Notes: generated by a model not told the origin, from the sequence alone. Shown: positions 33,691 through 44,489, counted from the first letter of the stretch. The stretch is DNA of 64,000 nucleotides from Prorocentrum cordatum (GCA_963575745.1 CAUYUJ010016308.1:172501-236500); one strand, 5' to 3'. Made by a program: numbers and translations.

Positions 33691-33699
33691 GAAGTAAGA

Positions 33700-34330
33700 G
33701 CGGAAGGGGAGAAGCAGATCCTCGTGATCGGGACGCTTATTACACCACTTGAACCAAAGCCACACAACTAGGTTGCCCCATCACCTTACGACGGGAGGAG
33801 AACGATGGGGAGCAGGAGAAACCTTGACCTTCCAAACTAAGAAAGCCAATAGCCATCTTGAGACCCTGACTGGAATTCCAAAGCAGAAGTCGTGGTGTCG
33901 GGGTACCGTAGACAGGGCAGATCCTCGGCATCGCGGTCCCGACTCCTCGGCCGTGATCCCATGATTAATGGCGCCTTTGCGCGGATGCCCCACGCGGAAC
34001 GCGTCCATGGAATCGTGTATCCATGGGACCGCGCCTCTGGGCGCTGGTCCGCGAATGCACGGATATGCATGTTGGACGTCGCTGATGTGGGTGAGCCCTC
34101 ATCCCTCTCCCCCCTCCACCCCCCGCGACCGCAGGAACCTCCTAGGAGGCCACTGTTGTCTCCAGAAGTTTCTCCAGAGGCCATCAGAGGCCCAAGAGCT
34201 AGCACAGATAGGACCAAAAAACGTCCCCCCGAGGTGTCCTCCAGGGGTCCAGCCATGACTTCCTGCTGGCGCCTCCAGCCCCCGAGCTCCCCCCGATCCC
34301 CCCTGCTCGCCTCCCCTGACGTTCCTCATC
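33700..34330. other. Unassigned sequence
   Basis: I see no gene or repeat that I can assign here; frames lack recognisable motifs. Confidence 0.4.
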
Positions 34331-35030
34331 CTCCACCGCCCCCTGCGCCTCCGCCTCGGCCTCCTCCATCTTCTCCTCACCGCTCCCAGTGTCCCTCCAT
34401 TCATCCGCCATCTCCTCCTCCTCCTCCCCCTCCACATCCTTCATCACTTCCCAATTAATTCCTCCTGCTCTCCTTCGTACCGTTTCCTCCATCACTATGT
34501 CCTCATTATCCGCCTACTCCTCCCCTCCTCACTACTTCAACCCCTCCATCATTCCTGGTCCTTCTCCTCCTCCCCCGTGGCCGTCCTCCGCATCCTCCTC
34601 GCACTCTTGCCATCCCACTGTGTTTGTTTATCCTCAACTTCCTACCGCCGCTCCTTCATGCCAACCGCCACTTCTCCTAACCCGCGTAATATAGACCCTT
34701 CCCTCCACTACCTCCTCCCTGCCTACCCCTCCCCATGCGCTCCTCCCTCATCCACCTCCTTCCTCTCCCATCGAATCCATCTGCTCCTCATCCCCTGTCC
34801 TCCGTGCCCGGGAAGGCGAAGAGGTCCTGATCATCACGCAGTCGGGACCCATCTAGCTGTAGCGAGCGCAGTGCGCAGGCAGTTGGCCGTGCCGACGAGA
34901 ACAGACGACATGTGTGGGTGTCCTTGTACTTTGTACCATTGCGCGTCGGTCTGTGCAGTTCTGGTGGTCGCAGCAGCTAAGCGACCCTGGCGGTCCCCAG
35001 AAGTAGCATCAAACACTATCTTGAACCTCG
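34330..35030. other. CT-rich low-complexity DNA with one unassigned non-repetitive island
   Basis: CCTCC-rich up to about 34810. The 34835-35030 island is ordinary sequence, and its minus strand has an open frame (FKIVFDATSGDRQGRLA...). It looks like an exon but has no recognised family or partner, so it is not called as a gene. Confidence 0.4.
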
Positions 35031-35034
35031 ATCC

Positions 35035-35165
35035 TCCTTCTTCTCCTCCTCCTCCTCCTCCTCCTCCTCCTCCTCGCCCGGGGAAGAGGAGGAGGAGGAG
35101 GAGGAAGAAGAGGAGGAGGAGTAGGAGGCACGGGCAGAGAAAGAGGAGGAGGGGAAAGAGGAGTA
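35035..35165. repeat. Inverted microsatellite: (TCC)n facing (GGA)n
   Basis: (TCC)n up to 35073, a short CGCCCGGGGAA spacer, then (GAG)n. The two arms are complementary and could form a long hairpin. CCCGGG in the spacer is itself palindromic. Confidence 0.9.
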
Positions 35166-35194
35166 AAAACGGTGGGCGAGAACTCCCTCCCCCT

Positions 35195-35412
35195 TCCCCT
35201 TCTCTCCACCGTCCTCCCCACCCTATCCACACCCTCTCCCTTTCCCCTTCCCCCCCCCTCCCCTTTCCCCTTTCCCCCTCATCCCCTTTCCCCTTTCTCA
35301 TCCTCCCCTTTCCCCTTTCCCCTCCTCCCTTTCCCCTTTCCCCACCCTTTCCCCACCCTCTCCCTTTCCCCTTTCCCCCTTTCCCCTTTCCCCCCCTCCC
35401 CACCCTCTCCCT
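35195..35412. repeat. CCCTTTCCC minisatellite
   Basis: Imperfect tandem CCCTTTCC(C) words for over 200 bp with CACCC interruptions. It differs in unit from the surrounding TCC microsatellites. Confidence 0.9.
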
Positions 35413-35817
35413 CTAGCTGCTCCCCAACGTCATGCAGGAGTTGATCAGGGGCCCAGGCGCATGGAGGTGCCGCGGGGAGGGTGGGACGCGGAAAAGACTT
35501 TGGAAATTCCCCTCAGCCTTTTAGATCCCATTGGGAAGACGTCCCCCTCCTCTTCCCTGCCCCCCCCCGTTCTCCTTCCGAGAGATCCGACGCTTCGAAT
35601 ATTTGTTCGACGCGGTGGTCCCCGAGACTCGGCGGCGCCGAAGAGGGTGGCCAGGCGCGGACAAGTGGGCGCCAGGGGGCGTGTTGAGAGAAGAAGGGGC
35701 TCCTCAAATCTGACAGACTTCATGGCCACGGCTCACCCCCCACCATCATCAAGGCCTCGCCCCCCTCTTGGACGCCCACGAGAGGCCTCTCGACAATTCC
35801 CCCTGAGGCCGGCTGCC

Positions 35818-35945
35818 AGGGGGAGGAGGAGGAGGAGGAGGAGGAGGAGGAGGAGGAGGAGGAGGAGGAGGAGGAGGAGGAGGAGGAGGGGAACGGGGAG
35901 GCGGAGGAGGAGGAGGCGGAGGAGGAGGAGTAGGAGGAGGAGTTC
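35818..35945. repeat. (GGA)n microsatellite
   Basis: Purine-rich GGA repeat on the plus strand with one GGAACGGGGAGGC interruption. Minus-strand poly-Leu and plus-strand poly-Arg frames are artefacts. Confidence 0.95.
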
Positions 35946-36186
35946 TGAAGGCCCTAGGGCCCGAGACGCCCCCCCCCCCACCCTAGGCCAGAGGTGCGGA
36001 CAGGCGCGCCACCCCACGTTGGTCGACGCGCCGGAGGTCTGGGCACACGCCTCCGCTGTCCCCCTCCCTCCTGACCGCTCGGGGGGTGCTGCCATGAAGC
36101 GCTCCTGGCCTCAAGGCGTCCCCAAGATTTCAATGAAGGCCCCCCATGGCGATCACGGAACAGCGAGCGGCAAATATGACAGGTCT

Positions 36187-36322
36187 CGGAGGTCCGCGCG
36201 GATCTCTTGGATCGGCGCTGGACCCCCCTACGTGGCGCGTGAAGTGCGCCAGAGGCAGCGCGGGAGGCGCCGCCAGGGAGGCCCAGCGCCGATCAGGGAA
36301 ACCCGCGCGGAGCTCAGCTCGC
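36187..36322. mobile_element. ~135-bp palindromic element (GTCCGCGCGG arms)
   Basis: Left GGTCCGCGCGGATCTCTTGG then ATCGGCGCTGG pairs with right CCCAGCGCCGATC then AGGGAAACCCGCGCGGAGCT. The centre is GTGGCGCGTGAAGTGCGCC, also inverted. Related arms occur at 18.60, 30.66 and 44.54 kb. Confidence 0.65.
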
Positions 36323-36776
36323 CGCTCCCCGTTGGCCCTCGCCGAAAAAATGCACACGTCCGAGCGACACTGAGTCAGAGACATGATGCTATGCTGATGC
36401 ATGTTCCTATCTCTGGGGCCCAGGACGTGGGCTCGAGGGCCCCTGACAGCTGACCCCCGGCGGCCCCCGGCCCTGCAGCCCTTCAGCTCTGCCGCGTGGA
36501 CACCCGAGATGGGTACAGACAGAATTGGTACGAACCCCAACTCTGGTGGCGGGGGGAAAGCTTCTTAAAAAGAAGGCTGCTTCTTCGTAAGCGCCGGCCC
36601 ACCATCTGCAGGCAAGGCCCGCGCCCTCTAAGAAGCAGGGGTGCTTCACAGAAACCTTCTCCCCCCTGCGCGTGGCCGATGTTGGGCCCAAGAAATGCTG
36701 TCCAAAACCGACAGAGGCCTCTGCTGGTGAGGGGCAACGATGGGTGGGAATAGGCACAGGGGGGGAAGGGGGGGAC

Positions 36777-36915
36777 ATCGACCTGGAGTCGGCGATACAT
36801 CGCCGATATATCAGCGATAGGCTCCCGAAAACGACTCCCGACGATCATGGGCGGGGTGGGGCTATCGGCCACCTATCGGCGATTCATAAGCGGTTGGGGG
36901 TCGATGCAACCCCCC
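36777..36915. mobile_element. ~140-bp inverted-repeat element (ATCGACCT arms), copy 1
   Basis: ATCGACCTGGAGTCGGCGAT at the left and ATCGGCGATTCATAAGCGG then TTGGGGGTCGAT at the right. Copy 2 at 38.57-38.72 kb starts ATCGACCTGGACTCGGTGG and ends GACTGGAGGTCGAT. Around copy 1, parts of the GGGTACGG repeat family lie on both sides, so it appears to be inserted within one. Confidence 0.6.
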
Positions 36916-36949
36916 CTCTGCCTGGCCTGATTACCCCCCCGCCACTGCC

Positions 36950-37265
36950 CCCGAGTTGGGCAGGCGGCCTTGTCTCAAATGGACCACGGTCGCCGTGGCA
37001 CCGGCAGCGGGTCCTGTTCAAGATGGTCAAGAAAAGCGGTCGGTCTTTGTACCCATGTGTGAAGTCGGGCCTGTCCTCCTGCGGGGGGATTTGGACGAAC
37101 AATTAAAAAGTGTGTAAAAATACCCCCCAATTGTCAAAACATGCAAAAAATCGTCCCCTGACTATCTTTGGACTATTTTTGAACATTCCCCCTGTAGAGG
37201 GACAGGCCCGACTTCACCCATGTCTTCCGTGCCCATTTCCATCGTACCGATCTCGGGGCCCTCGA
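36950..37265. repeat. Copy of the GGGTACGG family, interrupted by MITE copy C
   Basis: GGGCAGGCGGCCTTGTCTCA, CAGCGGGTCCTGTTCAAGATG and TTTGTACCCATG precede the MITE. TCTTCCGTGCCCATTTCC follows it. Removing the MITE and one duplication restores a TTTGTACCCATG-TCTTCCGTGCCC junction equivalent to the uninterrupted one in the 37.82-38.02 kb copy. Confidence 0.75.
37061..37215. mobile_element. MITE copy C
   Basis: Ends GAAGTCGGGCCTGTCCTCCT and, as reverse complement, GAAGTCGGGCCTGTCCCTCT, identical over the first 16 bases. Flanks ACCCATGTGT (37051-37060) and ACCCATGTCT (37216-37225) match at 9 of 10 positions. The interior has the family tail ATTTTTGAACATTCCCCCTG. Its insertion site is known from uninterrupted paralogues nearby, which independently confirms the borders. 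Confidence 0.92.
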
Positions 37266-37309
37266 GCCCAGGGGCCCCCAAGCCCGCAAGAAGGGAAGAG
37301 CCGTTTTGG

Positions 37310-37520
37310 ACGCCCGAAATGGGTACGGAAAGAATGGGTACAATGCCCAGCAACAAGTGTTGTCCCAAACCATCAGCGGCCGCTGTTGGGCAGGCGGCCT
37401 TCTGTCTCGAGTGGACACAGGCCGCGGCGGCGTGGACAGCGAGTCCTGTTCAAATGGCACAAGATCCGCTGTTGGGCATTGCACCCATTCTTTCCGTGCC
37501 CATTTCGTTCGTGCAGAGCC
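37310..37520. mobile_element. ~205-bp inverted-repeat element (GAAATGGGTACGG arms), copy 1
   Basis: Left CGAAATGGGTACGGAAAGAA then TGGGTACAATGCCCA pairs with right TGGGCATTGCACCCATTC then TTTCCGTGCCCATTTCG. Interior: CAAACCATCAGCGGCCGC, GGGCAGGCGGCCTTCTGTC and CGAGTCCTGTTCAAATGG. It shares the whole interior with the next copy. Confidence 0.8.
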
Positions 37521-37814
37521 GCGGACGGCAGGAGCGGAGGAGGGCGGGCAGCACGAGGGCCGGCGGGCTCCCCGCGGCTTCCGAGGAGAACTCGGGGACG
37601 CACTGGCCCAGGTCAGTGCAAGTACGCTTTTGTTCCACAGCGTCGACATGGACAGGCTTCTGGGACGCCCGAAGTGGGTACGGAACGCATTTTTGATCCG
37701 CGGGTCGAGAGCGAGCCTCTTCCAGTCGAAGCTAAGCGGGCCGCGCACAGCTTTAATGGACAGAGGGAGGAAAACAGAAGGAGGGGCCTCACGCCAAGGC
37801 CAAGAGAGGAAAAA

Positions 37815-38012
37815 GCCCCGATGGGTACGGAAATCATGGGTACAATGCCCAACAACAAATGCTGTCCCAAACCATCAGCGGCCGCTGCTGGGCAGGCGGC
37901 CTTCCGTCTCAAATGGACACAGGCCGCGGCGGCACGGACAGCGAGTCCTGTTCAAAATGAACAGGAACTGCTCTTAGGCTTTGTACCCATTCTTTCCGTA
38001 CCCATTTCGTTC
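37815..38012. mobile_element. ~200-bp inverted-repeat element (GGGTACGG arms), copy 2
   Basis: TGGGTACGGAAATCATGGG at the left, ATTCTTTCCGTACCCATTTC at the right, and interior modules nearly identical to copy 1. It provides the empty-site comparison for MITE copy C. Confidence 0.8.
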
Positions 38013-38572
38013 GTGCAGACTTGAAAAGAACACCCATCAAATTTGCCGGCGGGCGCGCGTTCCAGACAGATGGCTGTCTGGCTATCGGGTCAGTGCAAGC
38101 CCGGCGCAGTCGGGCATTGCAGGGCTCCTGCGAGCTAGCGCGGGCCAGTGCGACTCTGGCTCTGCAGGATACTGCAAGATCCAGCGCGCCGGCTGCTCCC
38201 CGTTTGCATTGGCCCCCGTCTCAAGGCTCCCGAGCATCGAAGAGGGGGGGGACTGCCTCGGGGGGGGACGCAAGATTGTCACAGCCCCAAGGTTGCCACC
38301 GACTGGTGGCTGCCCATCTGGAAGAGAGGGATGGGCTCGGGGCTGGCTACCCCCCACCTCCCTCTCTCTCCCTCGCTGAGGGGACTGGCTCGTCGCGAGC
38401 AGCCGCGGCCGCGCACGGTCGTTGCAGAAGCCTGCTGGTCATCGCAGACACGGCCACAGCAGACAGCGATGCACTGAGAAATCGCCCTCGCGCCCGCTTT
38501 TGTGCCCCCCCCTGGCCAGGGCACAAAAGACGGGCAACCCCGTGCTGCAGGAGAGGACTGGCTCTGGCGGGG

Positions 38573-38722
38573 GGACATCGACCTGGACTCGGTGGTACAT
38601 CGCCGATGGATCGGCGATGGCCCCCCGAGAGCGACGCCGCGCTGTCCTGCGCGGGATGGGCTACCAGGCCCCGAACGGCGCCGGCGATCAATGGGCGACT
38701 GGAGGTCGATGCTTTCCCTCCT
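38573..38722. mobile_element. ~150-bp inverted-repeat element (ATCGACCT arms), copy 2
   Basis: ATCGACCTGGACTCGGTGG and ACATCGCCGATGGATCGGCG at the left; GACTGGAGGTCGATG at the right. Non-coding. Homologous in both arms to 36.78-36.92 kb. Confidence 0.6.
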
Positions 38723-38939
38723 GAGCCTATCTCCCCTGTCGTTCTCCTTCCTCCGGCTCCCTCTCCACCAGGGGAGGGGCGCGCGGCGCCGGCGGGGGGT
38801 CCGAGGCGGGCGCCTGGGACACTTCGTCGCGTCCAGGGTCCTGCGGGGCGCTGGGCCAGGGCGGGCGAGAGGGCAGGATGGCAAGGGAGGGGAGACAGCG
38901 AATCGGCTCACGGAAATCTGGAGGCGGCCATGTATCGAG

Positions 38940-39340
38940 GGAAGCGCGGGGCGGCGGGGCCGAAACCAGCTGCGTGCAGCAAGGATGCAGAGCCCTTGGC
39001 CACCCAAAGGGAAGTCGAAGTTGGAAGCCCATGGCACCAGGGATGCAAGGGCACTCTTGGAAAGTTCTGGCGGGTTCGTGTCACGACGTCGGCACTGGTT
39101 TCTAATACCGAGCAGATCGCTCTGGCTTGAACGATCGCGGCTTTCCGACAGCGTCGATCGCTCGATGTCGCCCCATTCTGGGCCACTGGTGTGGCGTTCA
39201 ACCTGGAACACCCGCGGAGGGGGTCTCTGACGCATCGGCACGACACGAATCTGCCGTACCCTTGTCGACGATGACTCATACTTACGATACGGTTTGACTG
39301 TACATCCCCCTTTCCAATCCCCCACCCCCCATCCGTCCAG
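38940..39340. other. Unassigned sequence
   Basis: No gene recognised. CCGAAACCAGCTGCGTGCAG near 38955 recurs in similar form near 12.28 and 31.09 kb. Confidence 0.35.
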
Positions 39341-39347
39341 CCCGATT

Positions 39348-39430
39348 CTGACTGCCTACCAAACCACCCCAACCCAACCCGAAGACCCGAATTTGACCCG
39401 AATTTCGGGTTGGGGGGGGGGTACGGGTTC
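39348..39430. repeat. Partial copy of the 30.30-kb inverted-repeat element
   Basis: GACTGCCTACCAAACCACCC then CAACCCGAAGACCCGAATT and CCGAATTTCGGGTTGGGG match the left half of the 30301-30475 element. The right arm is missing. Confidence 0.65.
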
Positions 39431-39901
39431 CATGTCCTTCCGCAAGGACGTCCATGGATTATCGGTGTGGGAGCGTCGCGCTTTCCACAGCAAAACCATC
39501 GAAACCCAAGAATCCCGGGGCACCCTGGAGGCAAGAAAGGCGCTTTTTGGCATGGGCCTCCACCGTATCCGCAAGATCGCGCCCCAGAATCCAGACCGCG
39601 AGGGCGCGGATACGGGTACGTTCGCGCCGCTCGTGACGCACCATCACCCTGGAGCGACGACCAGACGACCACCTGGCCTGCACCCCAGGGCTGGACCTAA
39701 CGTTTTTCCCCGTGTTGTGTTCGTTTTGTTTTTCTTTTTGCTCTACCTGTGTTCCTGTACCTTCCTCCCAAAGCGAACAACAAAACACAGCCGAAGCCCA
39801 GAAACAGAGCGCTTAGGTCCAGCCCTGCTGCACCCCAGGGCCGGTACTCCCTTCTTAGATGCTCATTCTTGGGACCTTCCTGGAGCCACTCGCTCCAGTC
39901 G

Positions 39902-39999
39902 TGCGTCGAAGCTGCGTCGAACCTGAGTAGAACCTGAGTCGAACCTGAGTCGAATCTGAGTCGAATCTGAGTCGAATCTGTGTCGAACCTGAGTCGAAC
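39902..39999. repeat. 11-bp minisatellite (GTCGAATCTGA)
   Basis: About nine units of GTCGAATCTGA with C/T variants. The minus-strand STQIRLRFD-type frame is a by-product. The 40.0-40.7 kb sequence to its right shows no gene that I can support. Confidence 0.9.
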
Positions 40000-40774
40000 A
40001 GATCCATTAGGTGGGCCCCAGGAAGGTCCCCAACACGAGCATCGAACCCTCGCCTTGGAGCAGCTCTCCATCCCGAATCGTCATCTGACGGCCCAAAGGG
40101 GAACGGACACACAACGCCAAAACAACACTCAGGATCCCGTTCCCCGCAGGATCCCATCCTTTCACTGCATGTGTGGCTCTCGGGCCACAACTCTGGCCTC
40201 AAACGGCCGTTCGGGACGCTCTCAACGAGGGGGCGGAGCTGATGGACCCCCCCCCGAATCCCGAAAACCTCCGAGAACCTTCGAAAACCATCAACGACTT
40301 CGTCAAATGAACCCTGATCCTGGCCCGTCATGGCGAAACACGGCGACCACGGCGACGACCGCGAGGACGACGACGATGAGGCTCACGACGACGACGGCGG
40401 CGGCGACGAACAGAAAAAGACGCGGTCGCGCTCTGTCCTCAGCAGCGACAGCCCAGACTTGCAGAGCTGGGGCTCGGACCTCAGGCCGCGCGAGGGGCGT
40501 GGGCAGAAGGGGAAGGGGCAAGCGTGCCCTCGTCCTCCGCCCGTTTGATGTGGACTCGACGATTGGGACGCGCTTGGACTTTGCTGGGGCCTGCGGACGC
40601 TTCTGGAAGCATCCAGGCCGCCCGAGGAGTGGGCGTGAAGAGGGGAAGTGGAAAAAAGGGTCCTCCTCCGCCTCCTCCTTCTCTGCCAGTTTTCTCTGCC
40701 AGCCTACCCTTTCCCACAACTTGCGATGACTGGTACGAGCTCGCCGGCGGCAGGAACACCAAGTCGACGAGTGC

Positions 40775-41500
40775 TTGAACGCGACGGTCGCCAACGTCTC
40801 TTCAGTCCGCCCTGTATCCCCACAGGAGGTGCACGCGATGGCAACTCCTACGATTCCGCCAGATGCACATCCACCAACAAGGGGACCCGTACAGCAGGAA
40901 CAACGTGGACAACATGCAAATCCGCCCACCCTGGAGCAAATCGCCAACATGTTCTGCATGGAGGAGCAACCGATCCAAAACACCATCAATAACCTGGAGC
41001 GGCGCCTGACAGAGATGAGCGGGACCATCAACACCTGATAGATGGAGTGGAGCAGCACATCGAAGAGTTGGACATTCGCCTCACGAGCCTTGAGAATAGC
41101 GTCGAGCAAGCCGGCGCCCATACAGCCCTCCGCAACATCGATACCGCCTTTTGGGACCACATCAAGACGCTCTAGATCGAGATCTCGCAGTTGCGGGATA
41201 CCGGCCAGCACAACAACAAGCACCACGAGAGTGAGAAGGAGGTTACGGCAGCGGTCGGCGGGTTACGCTAGCTTTCTGACCTTCGGGAGGCACGGGAATG
41301 GGTCAAGAACAAACTCCTGGATTTGTGTTCCCCGCAGCTCGAGGACGTCTACGTCAAGAGGCATCGTGTTTGTGACATTTCTCGAGAAACCTGCCCGGGA
41401 CGACGCAGTCGACTCACTCTGGAGAGCGGCCTTCAAAGAGGGGGGCAACGCAACCTGGGCCAAGAAAGATCAGGTCTTCCCAACCCGTGTACTGGGGGGT
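40775..41500 (+). pseudogene. Degenerate retroelement-like ORF with coiled coil
   Basis: A plus-strand frame opens with PTLEQIANMFCMEEQPIQNT and NNLERRLTEMS (coiled-coil-like) and stops at TGA (41036). Neighbouring frames continue with a heptad-rich segment and, from about 41355, RGIVFVTFLEKPARDDAVDS then AAFKEGGNATWAKKD. This resembles an RRM-type fold of a LINE ORF1 protein (family memory, not verified). There are several stops and frame changes over ~700 bp. No reverse transcriptase follows; the sequence runs into a MITE arm at 41.64 kb. A dead retroelement fragment is the most economical reading. Confidence 0.4.
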
Positions 41501-41635
41501 GGTATGGGTATGGGCGGGCGGAGAATTCACACCTTGGCGCCCCTGCTGCTAGATACCGCGTGTTTCTGCCAGCAGCTAGTGAATACCGCACTAAGCTGAC
41601 CGTCTCCTCCGCGAATCAGAGCGCAATTCCAAAAA

Positions 41636-41690
41636 GTCCTCCAACTTATGGTAGTGGTGGTGGAAAACAGGCCCATCATGGATGGCGCCA
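41636..41690. repeat. Single arm of the microsatellite-bearing inverted-repeat element
   Basis: CCAACTTATGGTAGTGGTGG then TGGAAAACAGGCCCATC corresponds to the right arm of the 11.78-12.09 kb element. No opposite arm or microsatellite is nearby. Confidence 0.6.
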
Positions 41691-41959
41691 CGCCGCCGAT
41701 GCACCGGCGAGGCGGCGCGACTCCCCGCACGGAACGGGAACGAGGGGGCGCCGAGTGGAGCAAGCTCTGAAGAGCACACTAGTGACCCGCTTGTCAGAAT
41801 GTCAGAGGCCGTGCCGCGACCCCCCATCCCGTCTCCTCCGCCCCCCACCAAACATCTTTATAGTTACCGCGTGGGGCATCCGCCTTGCCGATACCGTAAG
41901 CCCTTGCCGGCATCCCCTACCGGTTACCAGAGAATTGCTGGTGGGGCCCACTGAGGCGG

Positions 41960-42330
41960 CCCGGAGACGAACGACGAGCGAGGAACGGCCTGCAAGCGAA
42001 CGACCAGCGACGACGAGCCGACAAGACTGCGGCGGATGGCGACGCACGACGAGCGACGATCGACGAGGCACGACGAATGACGAGCAACGATGCACGATCG
42101 TGGGAAAACCTGAAGGTACCAATACAAACACTCCCCGGACCGCTCCTGGGGTATGCTCTGAATCTCGAAGCGAAGCCAGCGGTGGCGACGAGGGCCTCCC
42201 AGGAGGGTGGGAAGGGGAAAACGAGGCGATGGCAGCGGTGTGGGTACATTGCTCTCCTCTGAGATCGACGGATCACCAGGAACGACGAGCGACGAGCTAC
42301 GATGCACGACGAACGGCGACGATCGGGTGT
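41960..42330. repeat. Degenerate ACGACGAGCG repeat field
   Basis: Loose tandem CGACGAG/CGACGAT words at 41960-42105 and 42270-42325, separated by ~165 bp of ordinary sequence. Minus-strand Ser/Arg/Val-rich frames (RRSSLVVRR type) result from it. Confidence 0.7.
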
Positions 42331-42337
42331 TGCTAGA

Positions 42338-42474
42338 AGTGCCCCTGGCCCGAGGTGCCGCCAGGCCTTCCAGGGAGGCCGCCCACGGCCTCCAGAGCAC
42401 CCCTCGCGAGGCCCAGGGGCCCCGATCGAGGGGAGCGAAGAACAGCTGGGGGCACCTCGGGCCGGGGGCACCTC
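42338..42474. repeat. Inverted repeat, ~26-bp arms
   Basis: AGTGCCCCTGGCCCGAGGTG then CCGCCAG (left) pairs with CTGGGGGCACCTCGGGCCGG then GGGCACCT (right), with about 83 bp between. Non-coding. Confidence 0.65.
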
Positions 42475-42935
42475 TGGCAGCCCCGGAGTCGGCGGTGGAC
42501 AAACCTTCCTTTGGTAAACCCCCCCTTGGTGAAAACGGCCTAGGACCGAAACCGACGGACCTGGGCCCGCAAAAATGACGGCCGCGGCGCCCTCCCGCGA
42601 ACCGAAAACGGCCACTTCACTAACCGACGTGTCAGCGCAGGAGGTCCATCAACCTCCGACGGAGACGCCGCGCCGCGCCGCGCCGCGTCCCGGACAGCGC
42701 GTGCCCGCCGGCGTGCTCCGCCTCGTGCTCCACCTTGAGGAGCTCGGCGGCCCGCAGCCTCGGGAGGGGGGCCAGGCTGGGAGCGCGCCCGAGGGCGCGG
42801 CCGCCCGAGGCGCGGGGGGCGGCCGCGCGGCTCGACACCGACGCACAGAGGGGCGCAGGGGTCGGCCCGAGCAGGCCCCGAAGAGGCCTCCGCGAAGCTC
42901 CGAGGGGGCATCCCCCCCCATCGGGCATCGTTGGT

Positions 42936-43112
42936 CCGACCCCCCATCCCCAGCGGCGTGGCCTGGGCCCCACGGACTCTACCCCCCTTAGATGGGAATA
43001 TGGGCCGTTCCCTTCGGGCTTCGAGGGGCGTATCCCCAACTGGGGTGGTAGTTTGGTTGGGGGTCTCGAAGGGGACGAGGATGGGGATGGGGGTCTGTTA
43101 AGCGATACTGAC
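42936..43112. repeat. ~180-bp inverted-repeat element, copy 2
   Basis: CCATCCCCAGCGGCGTGGCC, TAGATGGGAATATGGGCCG, CTTCGAGGGGCGTATCCCCA and GGGGGTCTCGAAGGGG follow the order of the 9.53-9.71 kb copy. Ends are more diverged than in copy 1. Confidence 0.75.
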
Positions 43113-43245
43113 CCCCTGGGCCCTCATCCATGAAGCGCCGAAGAGGGCACCAAGAAGCCCCGACAAGGCGCCGGGAAGCCCTCAGGAGCAACGTACCACA
43201 ACCGCCAGTTTCCCGAGGGGTCGGCGGTGTGGCGTAAGTCCAAGA

Positions 43246-44092
43246 ATTCGCCGGCCCAACGGGCCAGAGGCGTGCTAAGATCTCCGGTAACTGGTTAACA
43301 ATTGTATATTGTACTAGTTCGCGCGCGCGGGGCGGCCCCTGGGGGTCCCCCGGCGAAAAGTACCCCGCCCGCCGCCTGGCAAGGTCCCGCCCGGTTCAAC
43401 TCAGAGATGGTTTTCCTTCTGGGTGCGGCCTCTCAGGCCGCCCTGAGCGTGCCAAGAGTGCCCCAAGAGGCCCCCAAGATTGCTCAAGAGGCCCCCGAGA
43501 CGTTCAAAGAGCGCTCCAAGGCGCCGAAGATGAATCCAAGACGGCCCAAGAGACCCCCAAAACAGCCGAAGAGGCCTTCAAGACGCCCCAAGAGCCTTCC
43601 AAGAGGCCTCCGAAGAGGGCCCCAAGAGGCCAAAATCGTTGATTTTCATTTGTTTTTCCTATGTTTTTTGCGTTCTGGCTTTTTCGGCTTCCGGACGCTC
43701 CAAGACGACCCAAGAGGCGCCCAAGATCGCTCCAAGACGGCCCACGAAGCTCCCAAGACGGCCCCGAAACGGCCCAAGAGGGCCCCCAAGACGGCCCAAG
43801 TGCCGCCCAAGACGGACCAAGAGGCCCCAAGACGGGCCCAAGAGGGGCTCAAGAGGGATACAGAGAACTGAAAAATCGAGCCCTCCGCCCCAGAAGCCGC
43901 CCAGGAGGTCCCAAAGAGGCCCCAAGAGACCCCCAAGAGGCCCCCAAGACGCCCCAAGAGGCGCCCAAGAGGCCCAAAAGAGGCCCCAAGAGGCCCCAAA
44001 ACGGCCCTCAACAGGCCCCAGAACTCGGCTAGCCCACCACGGCGCGATCATGCAATATGGACAAGCGGAGTGAGCGAAACGATTGAATCACA
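43246..44092. repeat. ~0.8-kb dispersed repeat with GCCCAAGAGG minisatellite, copy 2
   Basis: Left CGGCCCAACGGGCCAGAGGC and AAGATCTCCGGTAAC; field of GGCCCCAAGAGGCCCC units; right GCGGAGTGAGCGAAACGATT. It contains a non-repetitive island near 43640-43700 (TTTGTTTTTCCTATGTTTTT) absent from copy 1. Confidence 0.75.
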
Positions 44093-44489
44093 TTTCATTA
44101 CAGACCTCCTCTGCGCCGCCTCCGAGGCCGTCCGAATTCACCCCCCGTCTGGGCCACCCCCCTTTACGTTCACCCGAATGTCGGGCCCTGGGGCCCTCAG
44201 ACATCGATCCGGGGCGACAGAGCCGAGCCGGACGGACCACGTTGGAAGCCCGGGGCTCGATTCTGTGCCGATGTTCGGGAAAGCGCGTCACTGGATTCAG
44301 GCAGGTTCGCTTGCATGGGATTTTGGCTCCGCCGCCTCACGAGGCAGTGCAAGGCCGGTACAGCGTGCAAGTGGGTTTCGGCCTGAGCGATTCCAGATCT
44401 CCTTCGGGGCCTTGCCCGACCCCCTCCGTGCAAATAAACTTGCCAGAGTCTGAAGAGAAACTAGATTCAGGAAAAAACACCTTATACGT

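Noticed and set aside
34834-35034. Minus-strand frame with exon-like sequence (FKIVFDATSGDRQGRLA)
   Set aside because: Upstream it merges into microsatellite translation, no acceptor or donor was convincing, and no family was recognised.
43302-44032. Arg/Pro/Lys-rich and Gly/Leu/Trp-rich frames
   Set aside because: Produced by the GCCCAAGAGG minisatellite; no stop-free length beyond what the unit allows.
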